Assembly (NCBI RefSeq): GCF_032118995.1
Contig: NC_092651.1
Coordinates: 13,975,285-14,039,284, forward strand
DNA: 64,000 bases
Origin: Asterias amurensis
Lineage: Eukaryota > Echinodermata > Asteroidea > Forcipulatida > Asteriidae
Direction: 5' to 3'
A program made the translations under genes and the position numbers. Shown piece after piece: positions 47,901 through 58,819 of this stretch. The notes beneath the pieces were generated by a model. That model had not been told where the DNA came from. It searched no databases and was given only the letters and a program-made list of their open reading frames with translations. The stretch's first letter is position 1, and each line of letters opens with the position of its first letter.

Positions 47901-50900
47901 GATAAGCTATAATGGCATATTATTCCTTCTTCTTGACCAAGAGACTTCTAATTAATGTCTCTCTATCAAATTATTTCGGATCCAGAAAAACCACAACATG
48001 ACCAACACCCAGATGGTGTGGCAGTACTCCTTCCAATGTGCAATATCTGTCCTGTCTATTGCCTGCCCATGTGCCCTGGGTCTTGCCACCCCTACTGCCG
48101 TCATGGTGGGGACCGGGGTTGGGGCAATCAACGGAATCTTAATCAAAGGAGGGGGACCTCTGGAGATCGCACACAAGGTGAGAGAAACTATTATTTGGGT
48201 TTTCACACATAATTTCAATAAAGAAGTGGGACTTTTCAAAACGCTGAAGAAGATAGCCCTGTCAAAAAACATGAGTTCAATACATGCTCCAAAATATTTG
48301 TCTATATACAATGTCCATTGTCATTCTTAAAAGTTGTGGGGCATGTTGTGGCCGAGTGGTCAAGCATACACACTGGACTCAAGCTCAGGTGTTTCTGACC
48401 AGCGCAGTGTGGGCTCGAGTCCCAGTCTTGACACTTGAGCAAGAAACCATTTTGTTTTGTCCTTCAAATGAAACATTAAGCCATTAGTTCTGTGTAATGT
48501 TCAAGGCGTGTTAAAGAACCCAGTATACTTATCATTCATAGAGAAGGGGTTCAACCCAGTGTTTTCTGGTATGGTTGGCTGCAGATTGCGCCAAAGGACC
48601 TTGTTTAAAACCATTGCTAGGTGCTATTTAAATAAATGGGTTTTATATTTCAAAGATAGCTCCGCATTCTTTGTAGAAAAACAATGAGAGCTTTGAGACA
48701 CAGTCGGGTTTGATAAAGCCCTAAATAAGAACTGCGATATACAAGAACTACACAATATACAATTAAAACTGCAATAAAAATTCCATGACACATCAAATCC
48801 GTCAATGAAAGAAAACAATTTTCTCGATTGCAATTGCCCAGATAAAGACGGTAGTGTTTGATAAGACTGGGACTATCACCCAGGGAGCTCCTAGAGTCAT
48901 CAGGGTCCTTCTCTTCCTCCCTGAGTCCCTCTGCTCTCAGCAGAAGCTGGTTGCTCTGGCCGGCTCGGCTGAAGCTAACAGTGAACACCCTATCGGAGCA
49001 GCCATTACCAAGTTTGCAAAGGAGGTAAGCATAACATTTCTTTGTTGCGTTCGTCGTCATTGTCAAATCATGTGTGACTTAAAAATACATGAATTACATG
49101 CTTTGATTTACATGAAAAAGTTCCATGTAAAGAAATTTGATGTTGAGTTAATCTCAATAGACCATGCAAGTCTGGCATGTATCAGAACCGAGAAAACAAC
49201 TTGAACAAAGATTATATTAGTCTATACTTTCTCCGAATCCTGTGCAATCAATTCCACTGGCAAACTACTTTAGTGGTATTTGAACTTGTGACCTTTACCA
49301 CTAGATCACAGAGATTGCCCAATAGCTAGCGGCAGTTTGAATGCTATATTTTAATAGATTTTATTAATTTTATAGATTTTATCTGCATTTTTGACATCCT
49401 TTTTCAGATGTTTCATTGTGACATGCTGGCCAAGTGTTCAGAGTTTCTGTCCATCTCAGGATGTGGTCTGAAGTGTAACGTTCACTCATCGGAGGTGGAG
49501 CAGCTACTAATGAAGGCAACCAATTTTGACATTACGTCAGAGGTGGAGAATGGCAGCCTTATGGTTGAGATTGATCGTCTGGTGGTGGACGTGCTGGACA
49601 GTGGTCCGCCGGTCATTCCACTCAGTGAAAAGGGTAAGATTTGACAAATGGGTCGGCCCTGTTGTGTCTCTTGTCTGAACAGAATCTCCGTTTTCACACT
49701 ACAAAGCCAATTCCCATGAAATAAAACTCAAGGAAAGGGAGTATTAACCCCACCTTAAACCTATGTTTGATTCACACTTTATACAATGGTCTCGGGGCAA
49801 ATTAACACTCGGTGTACTAACTCTTGGTCTCGGGGAAAATTAACACTCGGTATACTAACTCTGGGTTATTTTCCATAACCCTACACAAAACCAGGTGTAG
49901 GTTTGCCCAGAAAATGCCTTTTTTTCTGTGAGTTTGCATGGGTAAGCAACTCAAGTGTGAAAAGGTCTGCCAAGTTTTCCTAAGAATTCACAGGAAATTT
50001 CTGTAGTGTATCAGGGTCTAATTCGTTCTCTACATAGAACAGGTCACCCATTCAGTACAAAAAAGATGTAAAGAAGTCATTTTTATTTGTATACTACATA
50101 CATACCAAGGTCTTTCCTGAGTCTCAAAAAAATCCACAGGCATAACAATGTCATTATTCTTTTCAGTAAAACAAATGTCTTTTCCTACAGAACAACTGCC
50201 TTCCAACCTAAAACTTCCAGGAAAGGGTGCTCAAGACAAGATACTGATTGGCAATCGGGAATGGATGAAGAGGAATTTCTGTGATGTGACATTTGAAATT
50301 GACTGCCAAATGAAAGACCATGAAGAGAGGGGTCAAACTGCTGTGCTCGTTGCTGTAAATGGTAACTTCACCGTCACACTTTATCAAAGAAAATCCACTG
50401 TGCTATTATTATTAGTAGTTGACCAAGAATTATACATGACTGAGGTCATTTGATAGTGCTTGAAGCTTTCAACTCTCCAGTCTTTATACTTAACCAAAAT
50501 CAAACCATTGTACTTATTATTGTTAACAGTTATTGACAAAGATATTGATTGTGACCCTCAGAGTCAGATCAGAGTGTTTGTAACTGTTTACAAGGCACAT
50601 GAACAAAGATAAACTCTTTTTAAGACAAGTTTTTAACATAAGAAATTATGAGACTCATTAAAGTATCACGCTCAAAATAAGGGTTGGGCAAACCTCTTTT
50701 CTTACATCCCATTCGAAGGACACAGCAATATTGGTACAGTGTCTTGCTTAAGGTTCAAATGTCAAGACTGGGACTTTCCCCCACACTCTGCTGATCATGA
50801 ACACCAGAGCTTGTGCACTTGACTGGTCCGCTAAGACAAGCCACTTGTATAAAAGTGTAATGGCATGGAAAAGCTGGTGCTTTTCAGATGAAGTTAATCT

Positions 50901-53900
50901 TTGCCATGCACTGAATCAACCCCTATACCATAATTAGATAATATCTCAATTCCTCTGTGATATATGCAGATGTGATAGCTGGTATGATCGTTGTAGCTGA
51001 TGCAGTCAAACCAGAGGCGGCATTAGCCGTGTATATTCTCAAGAAGATGAAACTTCACACAGTACTGCTGACTGGAGACAACCGCAAGACTGCCCAGGCT
51101 ATCGCTGGACAAGTAAGAAGTTAAAATGAATAGTTTTAAGAAGCAACTGTTGTCATTAAATCAGATGGAAACTCAAGATGGGTTTTCACAGCATGCCTTT
51201 TTCTTGCACAGTACGTTATTCAGCATGAAAGAACACCTGCAGCCTTTAGTGTATGCAACATAAGAAAACCTGATTTAATTACCAGGCGTACCTCGGCAAT
51301 TGTAGATTAATCTTATCCAAAATACATCCTGAGCATACAATGTGTATCAAGCATTGGTGTTGGGTAAAACCAAAAAACAAATTTAACGTTACATTCTTGA
51401 ACTGTGTTTTCAATCAGTTTTTTACATCACAGTTGACTGTTTTTGCCTATACATGTAGGTTGGCATCGGGCAAGTGTTTGCAGAGGTCCTACCGCAGAAC
51501 AAAGTGGATAAAATCAGAGAATTACAACAGCAGAAGCAAATCGTGGCCATGGTTGGCGATGGTATTAATGATTCCCCAGCGTTAGCTCAGGCTGACATAG
51601 GAATGGCAATTGGTACAGGAACGGACGTAGCTATAGAGGCAGCTAATGTGGTGCTAATCAAGGTACTCCTATTGTTCTGCTTTCAGATTCCTTTTTCAAA
51701 CGGTGTTATCAAACCTGATGCATCTTGGAGATGATGGAGGCAATGCCATGACAAGACTGTATGCTTCGTTTTTTAAAAGGGCAAGGGCACCAAGGCAATG
51801 ACCAGGGTTCGTTGCCTCCTTGAAGTATCAGGCCTACCCTAAATAGTAGTACTAATAATAAAAACGAAGAATGACACATGTGTTTGTTATGTTACAAACA
51901 CTGGGGATTCGATTGGTGTAAAAAAAAAAAAAAAAAATAGCATTTGATATAAATGTTTAGTTTGGTCGAAAAACCCTACTGGAACCTTAACTACGGAATC
52001 GGGGATCGCTGTAAACAAGTAAATTAACCCCCTGCTAAAATATAGGATTCAAACTGCCCCTAGCTACCCGGCAATCTCGGTGGTCTAGGTGGTGAGACAC
52101 TGCTCTAGAATTGCAAAGGTCATGGGTTTGAGTCCCACCCGAGTAATATGCCTGTGATTTTGTTCACAGAGCTCGGGAAAGTACTGAGTATATAGTGCTA
52201 ACACACATCGGTGTATATGGGTAAAACCAAAAATTAATTTTCTTTATCCCCGATGCAAATTTCCATCTATTAAACTACCTTTTGTTCTCTCTTTATTTTC
52301 AGGATAATTTACTGGATGTCCCAACAGCCATCCATCTTTCCCATAAGACTGTACAGCGGATTAGATTCAATCTTGTCTTTGCTTTATTCTACAACATCAT
52401 TGCCATACCAATCGCTGCAGGTAAATAACTCTCTTCACTTTAAACACCATGCCTCCATTTCAGTACGTTACCAAGACGGAACCATGCCAATACATTATTT
52501 TGTAGTACCTGGGTGAGAGTTCATAACTCCATTAGAGAGGGTTCGATTCCCAGTTGTAACACTTGTGTTTTTGACTATAAATGCATCTTCTATCCAGGGG
52601 CAAATGGGTACATGTGATGGCAGAGATGGTTCTTGTGATTAATTTAGCTTGTAGCACTAGGGAGCTGAGATTGTTTAAGGAATGACGTTAGTGGTCCAGT
52701 GATATGGGGTAATAATGTTGTAGTGGCATGAGCATCACTAGGTGACTATTTTTAAAGCTATACAAGAAGCCACTATTACTATCGTCCTTATAGACCATGC
52801 GATACTGCAAATACCAAATTAGATCCATTACCTCAAAATGTACTTTAAAATAATTTTGTTTTTTTAATGATGTTTCCAGGTGCTTTTATGAGTTTTGGTC
52901 TTGCCCTACCACCATGGATGGCTGCGGCTGCCATGGCCATGTCTAGTGTCTCAGTCGTCAGTTCATCACTTCTACTTAAGTTGTAAGTTGCCGAAAATAC
53001 ATGTTTTGTTTTTACCCAATATACAAGTCTTTCGCATTCAAATGTAAATATATGTTGACCAAACCAACAGCGGACAAGCCGCCAGTTACATTCTGAGATC
53101 CCAGATTCCCAGCATACCATAGAATATTGTTGCCCGTGGCATACGACCGAGGTTCTGCAAAACTTGGCAAGTGCCTACTCATATTTTCTCACCAAATCCT
53201 GTGATTATTATTAGAACCTTTCCTTGTTCAAGTCAGAGTGTTATTGTGGCAATGATTTCAAAGAAAAATGGTTACTCTGAAAGTAAAAAAATATTCAGTA
53301 AAAAATACCATGGGTGGGCACAGAATGTTTTTGTTTCAGAATTCTGACTCGAAGCAATTAAAGCACAGGGGTGTCATCCAGCTCACTGCCCTCATTTAGA
53401 AGACAATTTGTCAAAGTAAATTCTGGTTTGTTTTAGCATTTATGTTTATGTTAACATGGGGAATTTTCAACGTCCTTCTGTAAAACCATTTAGGTCCAAA
53501 GTAGGTCAAATCTTGGGGTCCTTTTCTGGGTTATTTGTACAAACTGCTGGTGTTTGCAATGGTCTCTGAGGAGCTTAGCTTGTCAACGAGTGAGACACTA
53601 TACAGACCTTTGATTAATTAAGGTTTTGGGGGAAGAAAAAATATAAGAAATCTCCCAAAGAACCATATGAAATGACACTTTCAGTTTATCTATATTCACT
53701 TGAGGACTTCATTTCCCCCCTCAGGCATACAAGTGACCTTAGACAATGATGGTGGCAGTGTGTTAAATCAATTAAGAGTTTTTAGGGGAAGAATTGGATA
53801 TTTTTTTAAAGGAGCTGTTGATTTAACTATTTTAAGTTAAAAGTGTTAGGGTTGGAGTTGGAAGTAAATCTCCAGAGGACTTGAAGAAGTGCTCTTCCTA

Positions 53901-55495
53901 TTAGCAGGATAATGAGTAAAGCAGTGTTTAAATTCAGACTAATTATGAGAACTAAGGGAAGAGAGTAATTAACCCTCCTAGGCCTGGTAACATTTTGAAC
54001 CAAGATGACTAGACACTCAAGCAAACCGTTTGAAACTGTTCAACTGCACCGGGTGTATAGCTTCAAAATGCAAGTCTCACATACATGTACATGTAAACAT
54101 ACAAATGTGCATTCAGATATCAAATGGCAGAAAAGCGTAATTATCATTCATAGTTACAAAACCAATGCGGACGTCGCTTCAAAAAACAAAGTCCAAACCA
54201 TAAGAGATTAAAGGGAAATCCTTGACGTACTGTCTGGATGGGTATAAGCATTCAAACTGGGAGTTATAACAAAAGGGATAATAGGGTTCCCCGTAAAATG
54301 AACATCCGCAGTTGGAAAGAATGTTCAAAACTAAAGAAAGCTGCTTCTAAAGAAACTAGTGTCCAAAAAATAGAGGGACAGTAGGAAGGTAAGAAGTGGG
54401 GGGGGGGGGTGGAGAGGGGGTAAGAAGTCATATAAAATACCTTTTTGACGAACATCCCTATGCTGTCAAGCCAAGTCTCCTACATGCGCTAATACAATCA
54501 GTGAGGGGTAAAATGGTCACCAGGGGCAAAGTGGGATTTATATGGGATTGACTCATTACTATTTGGGCGTCTTGGGGGAGGGTAACTTATTTAATGAAGA
54601 TGAACTGAAGCTCCCCGAAACATGACAGTTGGGGAATTCCCTGTGCACATGACTCAACTCCCACTAAGGAGATTGTTTCTCCTTTGAGTCGAACATGACT
54701 TCTTTTTGGGAGTTGTGAGGGGGTTGTTATTCATTAGAAACAAAATACAAAATGCTCTTCTTGGCAGCCAGAGAACTTTTAGAGACCCGTCGGCCAAGAT
54801 TCATTAAAACAAAACAAAAACCAGAAAGTTTTGATTTCCTGTGGGCCTTTCTGATTTTCTTCCTGTGAGAAACTGATTGGATCAATATATTGCTATTTTT
54901 GATCGGTCTGAGGAAGTTGTCGATGGGATGAATGAGACACTGAACAAGCGAATTCATCATTAGGTTGTGACAAAAGTAATCGTGCTGGGATAGCACTTAT
55001 TTGAAACGAACAGAATTATTATTATTTTTTTAGCCTTTGAGAAGACTTTGCTAGTGGTCGAAGCATCAGGCCATTAGCAATTTGTTGCATTTATACCATC
55101 TTTTTGGTTGGTAAGCAGTTTGCAACAGCTAATTCTATTTTCACAATTTAAATAAGTGTTTGCTTTAATTTGACATGATCCTAGCCGCTTAGTCTCATTT
55201 GAAAACGCCAATATGGATATGTCTAAATTAATTCGCTTTCTGTTTTTGTTATTTTATGTTTAGTTACCGTAAACCTGATTACGAAAAAATGGCTGAGAAA
55301 GACATGGCTAGTATCCGGAGCAGCTCAGGGATGTACTTCGGAAACGGAAACACAAAGACTCACAAGAGGGATTTGGAGATGGACGAAATGGCCTCACAGA
55401 GTATGCTGAAACGACTACTCACAAAAAACAAACCAACTCAGAAGGACAAGGGAATGAGCATGCATCTCTTGAGCGAGTCAGATGAAGAAGAGTAA
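35954..55495 (+). CDS. ATP7: ATP7-type copper-transporting P1B ATPase with eight metal-binding domains
   Basis: Twenty coding exons give 1,498 residues with no break: 35954-36082, 40011-41286, 42419-42619, 43306-43475, 43775-43936, 44435-44517, 44757-44910, 45197-45430, 45862-46111, 46636-46760, 47109-47249, 47986-48177, 48842-49024, 49408-49633, 50191-50361, 50970-51112, 51459-51662, 52303-52420, 52880-52982, 55264-55495. Eight ferredoxin-like metal-binding domains have CxxC at residues 22, 99, 176, 251, 333, 411, 520 and 598. Then come TM1-TM4 (exons 7-8), the actuator TGES (876-879), the CPC copper site (1002-1004), phosphorylated Asp1046 in DKTGT, SEHP (1086-1089), TGDN (1267), GDGIND (1313-1318), NLVFALFYN in TM7 and a [13 protein letters not shown]8. 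The tail ends [11 protein letters not shown], where LL may be a trafficking signal. It pumps Cu(I) into the secretory lumen or out of the cell. Length fits human ATP7A/ATP7B (about 1,465-1,500), though those have six domains. The start could lie further upstream (see 34232-34315). Confidence 0.97.
36083..40010 (+). other. ATP7 intron 1 (within MBD1)
   Basis: A 3.9-kb intron that splits metal-binding domain 1 after its IKVSL-type strand. It holds A+T-rich DNA, a tail-like AATAAATGTTG motif (36838), a diverged GCCATGAAATTGGGCCCAG repeat (about 38070) and no exon I can support. Confidence 0.7.
42063..42330 (+). repeat. SINE-like repeat, diverged
   Basis: TCAGCTCCCTTGGGCTACAG resembles the 31607 family; the tail has ACCAGGATTTGAACCC, a degraded B-box-like end. 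ATP7 intron 2. Confidence 0.45.
42895..43235 (+). repeat. Degenerate tandem repeat, about four units of ~80 bp
   Basis: Units carry CCCAAAGAGATTTATACATA, then GCAAGTTTACTAGTTATAGT and ACTTCCTAGGGAG. Lies in ATP7 intron 3, ending about 70 bp before exon 4. Confidence 0.7.
47336..47565 (+). mobile_element. LINE 3' ORF fragment
   Basis: One frame reads [30 protein letters not shown], then after one stop [20 protein letters not shown] to a terminal stop. This matches the usual C-terminal layout of many non-LTR retrotransposon polymerases (RLRWLGH, GRRxRGR, RDxWR). A 5'-truncated relic in ATP7 intron 11, followed by a (GA)n tract at 47564-47588. Confidence 0.65.
48335..48602 (+). repeat. tRNA(Leu/Ser)-like SINE
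   Basis: TGGCCGAGTGGTCAAGC (A box) and GGGCTCGAGTCCCAG (B box) begin the element, followed by CTTGACACTTGAGCAAGAAAC and a body ending near GCGCCAAAGGACC. A diverged inverse copy lies at 50730-50865. ATP7 intron 12. Confidence 0.7.
49788..49865 (+). repeat. ~40-bp tandem duplication
   Basis: GGTCTCGGGG..AATTAACACTCGGT.TACTAACTCT occurs twice in a row, in ATP7 intron 14. Confidence 0.7.
50730..50865 (-). repeat. tRNA-like SINE, inverse diverged copy
   Basis: On the minus strand: GACCAGTCAAGTGCACAAGC, CAGAGTGTGGG, AAGTCCCAGTCTTGACA. Matches the order seen at 48335-48450. Confidence 0.6.
52070..52235 (+). repeat. tRNA-like SINE, second type
   Basis: TGGTCTAGGTGGTGAGACAC and GGGTTTGAGTCCCACC have tRNA A- and B-box layout; the body runs through GAGCTCGGGAAAGTACTGAG. 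A diverged partial copy is at 35520-35600. ATP7 intron 17. Confidence 0.6.
52560..52735 (-). repeat. SINE-like element, inverse copy of the 31607 family
   Basis: On the minus strand it reads CATTATTACCCCATATCACT, ATCTCAGCTCCCTAG and ACAAGAACCATCTCTGCCAT. ATP7 intron 18. Confidence 0.6.
52983..55263 (+). other. ATP7 intron 19
   Basis: A 2.3-kb last intron separating TM8 from the cytosolic tail exon. Apart from a short G run (54400) I see no repeat or exon. Confidence 0.7.
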
Positions 55496-55974
55496 CATGC
55501 CACCCTTGTGAGATTCAAAGACAAAGAGTTTCACATAAACATAAATATTTTTGTACTCCCAAAAGCATGAACGCCAAGAGTGTGACACGATAGGTTTTAA
55601 CCAACAGTGTATTTCCAAATTGGTATTACAAATTAAGTAACATAGGGTTATAATTACTGTAAGATTTGCAATTGTGTCACCTTGTTTACAAGTCGCATGA
55701 CATTGTGCATTTCAGGGCATCTTCTGATATGTTACATACAAAACTGCCGATATTGGATATTTTGTATTGTAATTGTAACATGAAATCCGATAATGTTAAA
55801 GTTGTTTATAACAGGTTTTGAAACGTGATTCCTTTTTTTTAACGATTAACTGTGAAGTTTTATGCCTGCAGAAAACATGTGATTTCATCAGTAACATGGT
55901 CTTTACTTGGGTTAAGAACAATCATCATCCCCCATAACAAATGACATAAACTGCAACAGGGCTCAGTGAAAAAA

Positions 55975-56330
55975 TAATAACAATAATTGACTTTATATTA
56001 GCAACAGTGTCCACCAATGCTGACCCTCATGGTGCTCCAATTACCTCGGGTCACTGGGCCATTTATTTATTTCATGAAACCATCTCCACTCCCTTGGAGT
56101 AAACAGCCTCTGCTGCCAAGTATGTACATGTAGCCCACCAAGCTAAATCAATCACAAGAACCATCTCTGCCTTCACAGGTACCCATTTACCCAGTGGATG
56201 AAGAGAAGCAGTTACAGACAGAAGTGTCTTGCTCAAGGATACAAGTGTCATGGACAGGAATTGAACTCGCACACTTATGCTTTTACCACCAGAACTCAAG
56301 TCCATTGCCAAGATACACAATAAACTGCCA
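55975..56330 (+). repeat. SINE-like element, 31607 family
   Basis: CATCTCCACTCCCTTGGAGT, ACAAGAACCATCTCTGCC, TACCCATTTACCCAGTGGAT and GTCTTGCTCAAGGATACAAG in the family order. In the ATP7 3' flank. Confidence 0.65.
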
Positions 56331-56498
56331 CCATTATGTTCTCATGTCAAATAACATTTGTTCCAAGCAATTTCACGTAAAGTAACTTATGCATTTGTAG
56401 CTGATAGTAACATGCATGATACCCATAATGCAATTTTCATAGTGAAAGTAGTATCGGATGTATTTACATATTTAATACATTCACAAAGTTTACATTCT

Positions 56499-56872
56499 TT
56501 AAAGCCATTGGACACTTTCGGTAAACAGTATTGTCCAAAGGCCCACACTTCGTGTATCACAACTTATATATAAAATAACAAACCTGTGAAAATTTAGACT
56601 CAATCGGTCATCGGAGTCGGGAGAAAATTACGGGAAACCCCACCCTTGTTTCCGCATGTTTCGCCGTGTCATGACATGTGTTTACTATAATCCGTAATTC
56701 TCGTTGTCGAGAAATGATAATTGTTTGAATGTTTTCTCAAAAAGTAAAGCACTTCATGGAATAATATTTCAAGAGAAGTGTTTCACCATTACTTTCTGTA
56801 AACCCTATAAGTTATTTGTAAATCTGTGAACTTTTTTTTTTTTTCTGTTCCGAAAGTGTATAATGGCTTTAA
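56499..56872. repeat. TTAA-flanked MITE, family 3
   Basis: Tips TTAAAGCCATTGGACACTTT and AAAGTGTATAATGGCTTTAA. Internal block CAGTATTGTCCAAAGGCCCA as at 1718-2090. Confidence 0.8.
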
Positions 56873-57616
56873 AACAGTCACTTGTTGCAAGAATAGATTC
56901 GATCATTTTGTTCTTTGACATCTACATTCAACATAGCGTTAACAGGTTTTTTAAAATCATGTATTCGGCAGTTGATCCTTGTTAAATGAAAATCGCACAC
57001 AAAAAAAACTCTAATTATTATAAGTACTCTTTCTTTACAGCTCTTGACTTTCAAAGATTGAATGCAAGTTTAAAAGCAGTGGTTTAGAGTGCAGATTATG
57101 TCTATATTTTCTCAAATTTTTACAAATGTGTTGAAAATAATATTAAGAGTATTTTTATATGAAAAAGTCAAGTATAAATTTTGTGAATTCTGTTTTGATT
57201 TTTTGATTTGATTTTTTTTTATAGAGGTATAGTTACGAGTGTAGCCAAGATTTGTGTTTAGTGTAAATGAAAAATAGTTTTGGGAATCAAATACTTTTCA
57301 GAACTGACCACGAAAAGCATCTTGTACAAACTACTCCATGTAATATTTTGGTTTTTTTTGTAGAGTGCTACAAAGACCTCTTGCATAAAGAGGCCACAAG
57401 TTTAAGCAGTGCCCCAACTCTGAGGTCAAAGGGAAACTTCTCAACGGCCAATAGTTGAAGCATCAGCTGTACTGTATGCAATGGGCCGTTATAACTTATG
57501 AATTTTATAAATAGTTAATTTTGAAAAAGTAGACCACTGTTGGTCCGATTCCTTGTATAGTGACATGCGTATAATGCTTATGGTACATGTATTTAAGGGA
57601 CCAGGCCTCGCCCGGT

Positions 57617-57808
57617 TTCACAAAGAGTTAGGACCACCTCTAACTTGGGACTAGTCCTAGGGGATATTAAAAACGTACGGCTAGTCCTAAGTTAGGACGA
57701 CGTCCTATTACCCGTCCTAACTTGAGATAAGACTAGTCTTATCGCGAGTTAGGACCAGTCCCAAGGAGTACAGTCTTAAGTTAAGACTAGTCATAACTCT
57801 TTGTGCAA
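57617..57808. repeat. GTTAGGACTAG-type foldback repeat, longer copy
   Basis: Ends GGTTTCACAAAGAGTTAGGA and TCATAACTCTTTGTGCAATC are inverses; between lie several AGTCCTAAGTTAGGAC-like palindromes. Related copy at 12823-12915. Confidence 0.75.
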
Positions 57809-58819
57809 TCGACCCCAGACCATTCATCTTTCAGCCATGGTTACATTTCAATTATTTACATATCACTAGTTAACATATAGCAAAAGAAAAGAAATGTTGA
57901 AAAAAATCTATCAACTCAGCCTCATTACAAATCGTCCTTGTACAAACTTGACAGAGTCTGCATTTCACAGCCAGACAAAACCATGTGGACATGGGATCCA
58001 AAGGATTGGAAGTTGAGAGACATTAAAGTTTGATGGATTCAATACTGCGCAGCCAAACTTACATAGTTGTTCTTTTAGTAACAAACCTTTGTTTACTAAC
58101 AATCATTGGAATAAGAACAAAATGAAACAGCAACAAGATACTTTCAGAGATTCAAGTAATTTTTAATCACTGGATTTACAGCAATGTAATAAGAGTATGG
58201 AGTACTATTAACAGGAAATATCTTAAGGGTATCTCGTAGCTTGACTGCCAGATATTTTATGGAACGATATTCAAAGTAGAATTAAAATGGTGCATAATGT
58301 ATGTTTTGTGAAGTGTGTACTAATATAGAAGCACAGTGTTTGCAATATAAGATACTTTAACCAAATAAACTTATTCCAAAACCACCAGTTGAATTATTAT
58401 TCTCTCGTTTCCAACTTTCATTTTTGTCACTGAGATTTTTAGTGTATACCTAAAGCAAAATGTCTGTAAATACAACTATAAACCACTCCATAATTTAAAA
58501 AAAAAAGTTATGTACTAGCCATCCAGTAATTTCCTTCTTTGTCTTCCTAGGGTTATGACCCTGAAAGGTGTAAAAATGTATCGTTTGTAATACAGTTTGT
58601 ATCAATTATGTGCTACATGAAAGTAGTCCATAAAGTATTAAGGGCGCCCTCAACGTTGACATACAATGAGACAACAAACCATAGGCATGATGGGAAAAGT
58701 GCACCAGGAAAGAAAGTGGCGCCCTTTACAATACAATTACTCCCCCGCACTAACATGTCCCTAACTATAATAAAAGAGAAGTTGATTAACTCTAACTACG
58801 AGAATGTTAATGGAGTCGT

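Larger units (their letters stand above)
55496..58390 (+). other. Probable ATP7 3' UTR and flank
   Basis: No ORF of interest follows the ATP7 stop. AATAAA at 58364-58369 is the best-placed polyadenylation signal I see; another at 56319-56324 lies inside a SINE-like repeat. The interval also contains a SINE copy (55975-56330), a TTAA-flanked MITE (56499-56872), AT-rich DNA and a foldback repeat (57617-57808). The true 3' end is not determined. Confidence 0.4.
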
